From: Amarolinea aalborgensis
Lineage (GTDB): Bacteria > Chloroflexota > Anaerolineae > SSC4 > Amarolineaceae
Assembly (NCBI RefSeq): GCF_900491745.1
Contig: NZ_UETR01000002.1
Span: 310,001 to 374,000, forward strand
Direction of reading: 5' to 3'
DNA length: 64,000 bases
The notes under the pieces were generated by a model. It did no database searches, was not told where the DNA came from, and worked only from the letters and a program-made list of their open reading frames with translations. Positions 43,928 to 50,602 of the stretch are shown here, one piece after another. How positions within the stretch are numbered: position 1 is the first letter of the stretch; the number at the start of each line of letters is the position of its first letter. Position numbers and translations under genes: made by a program.

Positions 43928-44665
43928 TCAATTGCCTGGTTCGGCGCTGACGTGTCGCCTGAGGAGGACGCCAATGACCGCGCTGCCTGCCACCGAGGCC
44001 AGGATATTGCCCACCAACATGACGGTGAGCATGGTGGCCGTTGCTTCGGCGTTGGGGCCGCCAACGTGCCGTCCCAGGAGGTGTTGAATCACATCGGCCG
44101 CCAGGAAGACGCTGCCGGCTGTGGCGCCGCCGTTAAGCGCCAGCCTGGCTGCCAGCCGGCCATCGCCGCGGGCGATGCCCAGCGCGGCACCCAGCAAGGC
44201 GGTCAAGACCGAGGCAGCTAGTGTGAAAAGGATGGCAAAGGCCACATGTACCGGCATCAGCGCCTGGCCCGGGCCTTCGACGAAGTACTTTTCCCCCTCG
44301 GTCAGAAGAAAGACGATCAGAACCAGGGGCGGGCCATATGCGAGGGCGCCGGCCCAAGCCAGGCGCGTGCGCTCGCTGATCCCGCTGATGCGTGCGAGTG
44401 TGCGCGCCCACAGCGCGCCGCCCAGCGCGCAGAAGGCGGCCAGTAGCACCATCATGACAATCGGGCCGGAATTTTCCAGGCGTCGCGCCAGGTGGCTGGG
44501 GAGGCTCGCCGTCAGAAGCATCCCAAAGACAAAGGTCGCGATCACCGCCCCCTGCAAAATCAGCCCGGCCAGCCCGCTGCGCCAGGCGATACGCTGACCC
44601 GCCCCAGCCGTCGGTCCCAGCGACCGCTCGTCGGCGGCTGCGGCGCTTGATGTTGTGTTCATCAT
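43928..44665 (-). CDS. Polytopic membrane protein of unknown function
   Basis: The 245-residue protein has about seven hydrophobic helices, including LAGLILQGAVIATFVFGMLL, GPIVMMVLLAAFCALGGAL and SVLTALLGAALGIARG. I do not recognise the family. It is the first gene of the operon that ends in the two-component pair and nearly overlaps the kinase start, so it may feed or modify that signal. TAGGA precedes tandem ATGs at 44665 and 44662; either could be used. Confidence 0.65.
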   Translation of the reverse strand: MMNTTSSAAAADERSLGPTAGAGQRIAWRSGLAGLILQGAVIATFVFGMLLTASLPSHLARRLENSGPIVMMVLLAAFCALGGALWARTLARISGISERTRLAWAGALAYGPPLVLIVFLLTEGEKYFVEGPGQALMPVHVAFAILFTLAASVLTALLGAALGIARGDGRLAARLALNGGATAGSVFLAADVIQHLLGRHVGGPNAEATATMLTVMLVGNILASVAGSAVIGVLLRRHVSAEPGN

Positions 44666-45236
44666 ATTTCCTACTTTCAATACCTCCCAGGGAAGACGTG
44701 CTCACGAATGACCGAACGAGGTCAAATCCTCGTCCAACATCAGCGGCGCCAGCATCATACACCCGGACGCGTCCCGTTGTCATGGGACTACGGTCACGCC
44801 TGGGCCGGGAAGTTGTCCCGAGTCGTCATTGTTGGCGCCGCCAGCCGAAAACATGAGGCCCACCGGAAGCCGTCACACGGTGCCTGGTGGGTCTCGTCGC
44901 ACGCTCGAAAACTTTCTCAATGTCCAATCTACTCAGGTGGTTGCACTTGCCTGCAGAATATCTGCGGGTGTGAAGAAGTAGTAGCCTGGCTCAAAGATTA
45001 CCACTCTGTTGTGCGGAAAGTTTAGCACACAGCAGAGGCAGAGGCAAACCATGCATTTATTCCTGTTTTTTGAACGGATTGACCGAGAATGGAGATTGTG
45101 CTACACTCGATTCAATGGACGGCTGCTGCGGACCTGCCGCTGACGCATTGGCAGGGCTTGTAACATTCAACCAGAGGTCAATCGCGCATGAAGTTTCCAG
45201 GCCAACAAGTCGGCCTGGCGCCTTGAGGGACAGAAG
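44666..45236. other. Intergenic region between the two-component operon and the PPOX gene
   Basis: About 570 bp without a supportable gene. The right part holds the promoter at 45079-45107 and a small CCAGGCC / GGCCTGG inverted repeat (45197-45203, 45212-45218) near the PPOX ribosome site. The left part has no recognised motif; short open frames there lack homology and ribosome sites. Confidence 0.5.
45079..45107 (+). promoter_or_regulatory. Sigma70-type promoter upstream of PPOX-VOC
   Basis: TTGACC (45079-45084) and TACACT (45102-45107) with a 17-bp spacer. A leader of about 120 nt would precede the ATG at 45237. Confidence 0.6.
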
Positions 45237-45635
45237 ATGTTTTCAAACGAAGAGATCGCTTATATCAAGAGTCAGCCGCTCGCGCGGCTGGCGACCGTCT
45301 CGCCCGACGGGCAGCCGGATGTCGCGCCGGTGGGCTTTCGGTTCGACGGGCAGCGTTTCGTGATCGGCGGTTTTGACATCACGCGCACGTTCAAATACAA
45401 GAACGTAAAACAGGGCAACGCCAAAGTCTCGCTCGTCATTGACGATTTGGCGACGGTCTCGCCCTGGAAACCGCGCGGCATCAAGATTCACGGCAGCGCG
45501 CAGATCAGCGAAGGCAGCGGATCCGCGGTCTTGATCGTCACACCCGAGCGGTCGTGGAGCTGGGGCATTCACGCCACAGCCTTCAAAGACGGCATGCCGG
45601 TCAGCCGTAAAGCAACGCATGAGCCAGCCGCATAG
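45237..45635 (+). CDS. PPOX-class (pyridoxamine oxidase-like) flavin/F420-dependent oxidoreductase
   Basis: The 132-residue protein is a split-barrel flavoprotein of the PPOX class F420-dependent group: FSNEEIAYIKSQPLARLATVSPDGQPDVAPVGFRFDG, FKYKNVKQGNAKVSLVIDDL, and WKPRGIKIHGSAQI, ending WSWGIHA. It probably binds F420 or FMN and reduces an unknown substrate. GAGGGACAGAAG precedes the ATG. The VOC gene follows within 15 nt or overlaps. Confidence 0.88.
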   Translation: MFSNEEIAYIKSQPLARLATVSPDGQPDVAPVGFRFDGQRFVIGGFDITRTFKYKNVKQGNAKVSLVIDDLATVSPWKPRGIKIHGSAQISEGSGSAVLIVTPERSWSWGIHATAFKDGMPVSRKATHEPAA

Positions 45636-45648
45636 GATATCGGTCAGC

Positions 45649-46044
45649 GTGACCCAATCCATCGCCTTGCTTTCGTTCGTGGTGCGCGACTACGACGAGG
45701 CCATTGCTTTCTTCACCCATGCCCTGCGTTTTAGCGTCGTCGAAGACACGCCGCTCGGTGCGGGTAAGCGCTGGGTCGTGGTCGCGCCGCCGGAATCGCA
45801 AGGGGCGGCTCTGCTCCTGGCCCAGGCCGCGACCCCGGAACAGTTGGCGCACGTCGGCAACCAGACCGGCGGTCGCGTCTTCCTCTTTCTCCATACCAAC
45901 GATTTCTGGCGCGACTACCACGCCATGCAAGCACACGGGGTCAAGTTCGCGGAGGAGCCGCGGCTAGAACCGTATGGCCGGGTGGTCGTATTCTTCGATC
46001 TCTATGGCAACAAGTGGGACCTGGTGCAACCCAACGGCGCCTGA
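45649..46044 (+). CDS. VOC family protein (single glyoxalase-like domain)
   Basis: The 131-residue protein begins TQSIALLSFVVRDYDEAIAFFTHAL and ends RVVVFFDLYGNKWDLVQP, a single vicinal-oxygen-chelate domain. Function is unknown. The GTG at 45649 is preferred because homologues start at this point and AGGA lies upstream. An ATG at 45619 inside the PPOX gene would add ten residues without support. Confidence 0.85.
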   Translation: MTQSIALLSFVVRDYDEAIAFFTHALRFSVVEDTPLGAGKRWVVVAPPESQGAALLLAQAATPEQLAHVGNQTGGRVFLFLHTNDFWRDYHAMQAHGVKFAEEPRLEPYGRVVVFFDLYGNKWDLVQPNGA

Positions 46045-46080
46045 TCCTGCCAATCACTGACCCGTGGGAGAGGCAAGGCA

Positions 46081-46617
46081 TTGGCTGATATCGTCATACA
46101 CGAACTCGCAGACCACAACTGGACCGACCTCAACCGCTGCGACAATGCGTTCACGGTGGACGCCGAGCTGTGCCTGGCCGCAGAAGATGGACGGATCAGC
46201 TATACGGTGCGCAGCGTCCCGCCGTACGTAAAACGCTACGACTCTGAGGCGAATGACTCCACGACCTATCTCGGTCAGCCTGACCATGCTGCCTGGCTGG
46301 CATACGTGGACGGCCAACTGGCCGGGCAGATTCTTGCACACGAGAACTGGAACCGGTTCGCCATCATCTGGGATATTGCGGTCGAGCCATCTTTCCGCCG
46401 CCGGGGCGTGGGCCGCCGGCTGATCGAGCACGCGCTCCGCTGGGCCAGGGATCGGGGATTGCCCGGGGTGATGCTGGAGACGCAGAATATCAACGTCGCG
46501 GCGTGCCGGCTCTACGCGCGCTGCGGCTTCGTGCTCGGTGGGTTCGACGGCTACCTGTACCGCGGCGTCGCACCTGGCAGGCGCGAGATCGCCCTGTTCT
46601 GGTATTTGCTGTTCTAA
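46081..46617 (+). CDS. GNAT acetyltransferase, streptothricin-acetyltransferase-like
   Basis: The 178-residue protein has IIWDIAVEPSFRRRGVGRRL (acetyl-CoA loop), GLPGVMLETQNINVAACRLYARCGF, and the end REIALFWYLLF. This combination is very close to streptothricin N-acetyltransferases (Sat/NAT), which acetylate a beta-lysine of the antibiotic. Whether it confers resistance cannot be told. The start is a TTG at 46081 with GAGAGG upstream. Confidence 0.8.
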   Translation: MADIVIHELADHNWTDLNRCDNAFTVDAELCLAAEDGRISYTVRSVPPYVKRYDSEANDSTTYLGQPDHAAWLAYVDGQLAGQILAHENWNRFAIIWDIAVEPSFRRRGVGRRLIEHALRWARDRGLPGVMLETQNINVAACRLYARCGFVLGGFDGYLYRGVAPGRREIALFWYLLF

Positions 46618-46746
46618 CCACAAGGCAGAGGCGATCGCGCAGATGGTTCGCGTCGCCCAGCCTGACACGCGCATCGTGACCTGCGATGGATATGCGCGCC
46701 AGGCGTGCAACCGGTGGGAGGGTTGGCACGTATCAGGTAAAAGGAT

Positions 46747-47430
46747 ATGGACACCAAGCTCATGGTACGATATGCCATCCGCGAGACCCTTGGTCTCCTT
46801 AGCATGGGCGTAGCACTTTTTTGGTCCGCCGGGCGGCTGGACTGGTGGCCGGGCTGGGCTGTGCTCGCGGTCATGGCCGCCTGGATCGCGGCGACGGCCA
46901 TCATCCTCATCCGCGTCAACCCGGGCCTAATGGCTGAGCGTCTGGGGCCGCGCAAGGGGGCAAAACCGTGGGACACCGTCATCATGAGCCTTCTGGGTCT
47001 GATCCAGTTAGCGCGCTACATCATCGCCGGACTGGATCAGCGCCATGGCTGGACAGGCGGCTTGCCTGCGGCGGCTCAGCTTGTTGCGTTGGCCTTGTGT
47101 GTGCTGGGTTATGCCCTGGTGGTCTGGGCGACGGCTTCCAACGCGTTCTTCTCGCAGATCGTGCGCATCCAGGCTGAGCGCGGGCACACGGTCGTCCGTG
47201 GCGGCCCGTACCGCTACGTGCGGCATCCGGCCTACATCGGCGCAATTCTATTTGAACTGGCTGTGCCGGTTTTGCTCGCTTCCTGGCCGGCATTGATCAT
47301 TAGCGGCTTGAGCGTCCTCCTGCTCATCCTCCGCACCGCGCTCGAAGACCGCACTCTGCAGGCGGAGCTGTCCGGCTATACCGGCTATGCGCGCCAGGTG
47401 CGTTATCGCCTGTTGCCGGGCATTTGGTAG
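46747..47430 (+). CDS. Isoprenylcysteine carboxyl methyltransferase-like membrane protein
   Basis: The 227-residue protein has about five membrane helices and the C-terminal ICMT signature GGPYRYVRHPAYIGAI, then ALEDRTLQAELSGYTGYARQVRYRL, which forms the SAM-binding pocket. Bacterial members methylate unknown small or lipid substrates. An AAAAGGAT sits very close to the ATG at 46747; an ATG at 46762 is a weaker alternative. Confidence 0.87.
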   Translation: MDTKLMVRYAIRETLGLLSMGVALFWSAGRLDWWPGWAVLAVMAAWIAATAIILIRVNPGLMAERLGPRKGAKPWDTVIMSLLGLIQLARYIIAGLDQRHGWTGGLPAAAQLVALALCVLGYALVVWATASNAFFSQIVRIQAERGHTVVRGGPYRYVRHPAYIGAILFELAVPVLLASWPALIISGLSVLLLILRTALEDRTLQAELSGYTGYARQVRYRLLPGIW

Positions 47431-47466
47431 GCGAGAGAGTAACACCACGCTAACAAGGAGTAACCT

Positions 47467-48480
47467 ATGTCGTGGCAAACGCAACTCAGGGCCGATCCCC
47501 TTCCGTGGCTGTTGGATGCGGCTGCACCTGGCGTGCGCTACCTGGCGCTGCGCGACCTGTGCGATCTCGCACCGGATGACCCGCAGCTCGGTGTCGCACA
47601 ACGGGCGGCGCACCGGGCCGGGCCGATTTCTGCCATCCTGGACCAGATGAACGAGGCAGGGTTTTGGGCCGAGCCTGGCCCTGGCTACCTGCCCAAGTAT
47701 CGCTCCACCGTCTGGTCGGTCATTATGCTGGCGCAACTGGGCGCGTCGCTAGCTGAAGACGCGCGGATCGAACGCGCGTGCGCGTATGTCCTGGACCATG
47801 CGCTGGCCGCGCGCGGCCAGTTCTCGGCGTCCGGCCCACCCTCCGGCACGGCCGACTGCCTGCAGGGCAACCTGTGCTGGGCCTTGCTCGAGCTGGGCTG
47901 CCAGGATCCCCGGCTGGAGACGGCGTTCGATTGGCTGGCGCGCAGCGTCACGGGCGAGGGCATCGCGCCCATGGAAGATCGAGAGGCGCCCGTGCGCTAC
48001 TACGCGGGCAAGTGTGGGCCAACCTTCGCTTGCGGCTCAAACAACAAGCAGTCGTGTGCCTGGGGCGCCGTCAAGGTGATGCTGGCGCTCGGCCGGTGGC
48101 CTGCCGATCGCCGGACGCCCGCCATGGCGCGCGCCATCGAGCACGGCGTTGACTTCCTGCTGGGTACAGATCCCGCGCTGGCCGCTTACCCCAACGGCTA
48201 CAGCGACAAGCCGAGCGGGAACTGGTGGAAGTTCGGCTTCCCTGTCTTCTACGTCACCGACCTGCTGCAAAATGTCGAGGCCCTGGTCGCGCTGGGCTAC
48301 GGCCGTGATCCTCGCCTGGCCCACGCGCTCCATGTCATCCGCGAAAAGCAAGATGCCAACGGCCGCTGGCTGCTGGAGTACGATTATGCCGGCAAGACGT
48401 GGGCCGATTTCGGGCCGAAAAAGCAGCCCAATCCGTGGGTCACGCTGCGGGCGCTGCGCGCCCTGAAGGCGGCTGCATAG
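47467..48480 (+). CDS. Alpha/alpha-toroid (prenyltransferase/squalene-cyclase-like) protein
   Basis: The 337-residue protein has repeated helical pairs: RYLALRDLCDL, STVWSVIMLAQLG, LQGNLCWALLELG, SCAWGAVKVMLALG and NPWVTLRALRALK. It resembles the terpenoid cyclase / prenyltransferase toroid and the protein often mislabelled 'NifH' in databases. No DxDD or zinc motif typical of true cyclases is seen. Function is unknown. AAGGAGTAACCT precedes the ATG. Confidence 0.7.
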   Translation: MSWQTQLRADPLPWLLDAAAPGVRYLALRDLCDLAPDDPQLGVAQRAAHRAGPISAILDQMNEAGFWAEPGPGYLPKYRSTVWSVIMLAQLGASLAEDARIERACAYVLDHALAARGQFSASGPPSGTADCLQGNLCWALLELGCQDPRLETAFDWLARSVTGEGIAPMEDREAPVRYYAGKCGPTFACGSNNKQSCAWGAVKVMLALGRWPADRRTPAMARAIEHGVDFLLGTDPALAAYPNGYSDKPSGNWWKFGFPVFYVTDLLQNVEALVALGYGRDPRLAHALHVIREKQDANGRWLLEYDYAGKTWADFGPKKQPNPWVTLRALRALKAAA

Positions 48481-48574
48481 GCATGAAAGAATGGACAGGT
48501 TAAGCTTCGGTTCTGAACTGCCACCCCGGCTGGTCATTGGCTGCGCCACGGTGTTCGAGATCTGACACTTGCAT

Positions 48575-48604
48575 TTGTGCGCCGCGGCACAGTCGTGGTA
48601 CAAT
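48575..48604 (+). promoter_or_regulatory. Promoter of the riboswitch-enolase transcript
   Basis: TTGTGC (48575-48580), an 18-bp spacer and TACAAT (48599-48604). Transcription would begin near 48611, just before the fluoride riboswitch. Confidence 0.55.
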
Positions 48605-48618
48605 ATAATCGCAAATAG

Positions 48619-48703
48619 AAGGGGATGAGGCTCCCCAGGGTCATTGATCCGATGTGTCTCAGGACTGATAGCCTCTACCAGCTATTTTTGCTCTGGTAGG
48701 GGC
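48619..48703 (+). ncRNA. Fluoride riboswitch (crcB motif) with competing hairpin
   Basis: The first stem GGGG / CCCC encloses GATGAGGCT, as in the crcB RNA motif. After a variable hairpin the conserved 3' strand CTGATAGCCTCTACC follows (to about 48679). The GCCTC and GAGGC segments can form the pseudoknot-like helix of the motif. An alternative stem, GCCTCTACCAG (48671-48681) with CTGGTAGGGGC (48693-48703), uses the same 3' strand and would form when fluoride is absent. It sits directly before enolase, a fluoride-sensitive enzyme and a known target gene of this class. Confidence 0.85.
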
Positions 48704-48733
48704 AGTTTATTATGTTGCAAAGGAGATTGTGCA

Positions 48734-50017
48734 GTGTCCACCAAGATTGAACGCATCAAGGCCCGTGAAATCCTGGATTCTCGCGGTAATCCCACGGTAG
48801 AAGTTGATGTCTGGCTGGAGGATGGGACGCGCGGCCGCGCGGCCGTGCCCTCTGGGGCCTCCACGGGCGTGCTCGAAGCGCTCGAGCTGCGCGATGACGA
48901 CAAGGCCCGCTTCGGCGGCAAGGGCGTGCTCAAGGCGGTGGAGCATGTCAGCCATGAGATCGCCGGCGCACTGATCGGCATGGACGCGCTCGATCAGGTC
49001 GCCCTGGATCGCGCGATGATCGCGTTGGATGGCACCCCCAACAAGAGCAAACTCGGGGCCAACGCGATCCTGGGCGTCAGCCTGGCTGCGGCGCGCGCGG
49101 CGGCCAACGCAGTGCATTTGCCGCTCTATCGTTACCTGGGCGGCGTGGGCGCGTGCACGCTTCCCGTGCCGATGATGAACATCATGAATGGCGGCGCGCA
49201 TGCCAATTGGCAAGGCACCGATCTGCAGGAGTTCATGATCGCTCCCGTTGGCGCGCCGACGTTTCATGACGCCGTGCGCTGGGGCTCTGAGACCTACCAG
49301 GCGCTCAAGTCTGTCTTGAAGAGCAAAGGCTATCCGACGAGCGTTGGCGACGAGGGCGGCTTTGCGCCGACGCTCAAGGCCAATTCGGAGGCAATCGAGT
49401 TGATCGTGGCCGCCATCGAAAAGGCTGGCTACAAGCCCGGCGCCGACATCTGCATCGCCATTGATCCGGCTTCCAGCGGCTTCCACGAAGGTGGCTTGTA
49501 CAACTTGCGCACGGAGAAGCGGAAGGCGACGTCCGCGGAGATGATCGAGATGTATGGGCAGTGGCTTGAAAAATACCCCATCATCTCCCTGGAAGATGGC
49601 CTGGCCGAGGACGATTGGGAAGGCTGGAGTCTGCTCAATCAAACCCTGGGCAGCAAGGTGCAGTTGGTCGGCGACGACATCTTCGTCACCAACGTCGAGC
49701 ACATCGCGCGCGGCATTGCCGAACACTCGGCCAATTCTGTCCTGATCAAGCTGAACCAGATTGGTTCGTTGACCGAAACCATCGAGGCGATCGAGATGGC
49801 GTTCAAGGCGGGATGGACGGCGATGGTGTCGCATCGCAGCGGCGAGACCGTGGACAGTTTCATCGCTGATTTGACGGTTGCCATGGGCACGGGCCAGCTC
49901 AAGACCGGCGCGCCCTGCCGCTCCGAGCGCGTGGAGAAGTACAACCAATTGATGCGCATCGAGGAAGAATTGGGCGCTGCGGCCGTGTACGCAGGACGCA
50001 AGGCCTTCGTGCGTTAG
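48734..50017 (+). CDS. eno: Enolase (phosphopyruvate hydratase)
   Basis: The 427-residue glycolytic enzyme begins STKIERIKAREILDSRGNPTVEV and contains PSGASTG, GANAILGVSLAAARAAA, the metal Asp/Glu residues in SLEDGLAEDDW and VGDDIFVTN, the catalytic Lys in VLIKLNQIGSLTETI, and MVSHRSGET. It converts 2-phosphoglycerate to phosphoenolpyruvate. The GTG at 48734 is chosen because AAGGAG lies nine bases upstream and homology starts here. Longer frames would translate the riboswitch. Confidence 0.97.
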   Translation: MSTKIERIKAREILDSRGNPTVEVDVWLEDGTRGRAAVPSGASTGVLEALELRDDDKARFGGKGVLKAVEHVSHEIAGALIGMDALDQVALDRAMIALDGTPNKSKLGANAILGVSLAAARAAANAVHLPLYRYLGGVGACTLPVPMMNIMNGGAHANWQGTDLQEFMIAPVGAPTFHDAVRWGSETYQALKSVLKSKGYPTSVGDEGGFAPTLKANSEAIELIVAAIEKAGYKPGADICIAIDPASSGFHEGGLYNLRTEKRKATSAEMIEMYGQWLEKYPIISLEDGLAEDDWEGWSLLNQTLGSKVQLVGDDIFVTNVEHIARGIAEHSANSVLIKLNQIGSLTETIEAIEMAFKAGWTAMVSHRSGETVDSFIADLTVAMGTGQLKTGAPCRSERVEKYNQLMRIEEELGAAAVYAGRKAFVR

Positions 50018-50334
50018 TATTGACCAGTGATATTCTGGCATGACGAGCAAGTAATTCTAACGCAAAGCCGCTGAGACTCAAAGCCGCAAAGCGTTTTCTT
50101 AGCGTCTCTGCGCCGTGGCGTCTTGGCGTTGAAGTATTTGGTTCCGGCGTGTCAGGGTTAGTATCTTACCAGTGAAATTCTGGTACAGCGAGCAAGGAAT
50201 TCTCACACAAAGCCACAAAGCCACAAAGACACGAAGGAACCGGTTTGCGTCTCAGTGCCTTTGTGTCTTTGTGTGAGTCATTTGGTTCCGGCGTGTCAGG
50301 GTTAGGTTGACCTACAGGATTCCTATGTGACTCC
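50018..50334. repeat. Family A repeats, diverged copy and copy 2 (inverted)
   Basis: About 50022-50160 is a diverged copy and about 50166-50290 a good copy of the repeat at 56-177, in inverse orientation. CCAGTGAAATTCTGG lies at 50169-50183, and both copies end in TTTGGTTCCGGCGTGTCAGG. No gene is seen. The pair lies downstream of eno and before its presumed terminator. Confidence 0.65.
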
Positions 50335-50384
50335 AAGCCGGTTGAGGCGTTGGCAGCCATGCTGACGACCTCAGCCGGCTTTTT
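50335..50384 (+). terminator. Intrinsic terminator downstream of eno
   Basis: AAGCCGGTTGAGG (50335-50347) pairs with CCTCAGCCGGCTT (50369-50381; one G-T wobble) and is followed by a T-run. It is oriented for plus-strand transcription, so it would end read-through from eno. Confidence 0.7.
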
Positions 50385-50481
50385 ATGTCGAAGGCGAACG
50401 GGACGTCGAACCTACCATGTAACTGCTCAGGCATCCTGCGCCGACTGCAGCCGCCGAATGAATTCGGGCTGCAAGGGCGTG

Positions 50482-50539
50482 CCGCCAGGCGTCCACACTT
50501 GCCCTGAGCGAAGTCGAAGGGCCGGTGGACGCCTGGCGG
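50482..50539. repeat. 15-bp inverted repeat enclosing a GAGCGAAGTCGAA element
   Basis: CCGCCAGGCGTCCAC (50482-50496) and GTGGACGCCTGGCGG (50525-50539) are perfect inverses. The loop contains CCCTGAGCGAAGTCGAAGGG, which is itself a small hairpin and resembles the element found in coding regions at 1314-1339 and 52781-52806. The rest of the gap to 50602 shows nothing further. Confidence 0.65.
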
Positions 50540-50602
50540 GAACGCCCATCAGGCGCGATTTCACTCGCTTGCTTGCCACGGCGCACCGCCTGAATAGTTA
50601 CC

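Noticed and set aside
44708..45025. 105-residue open frame in the gap after the two-component operon
   Set aside because: No ribosome site, no recognisable domain and biased composition. Likely a chance frame in GC-rich DNA.
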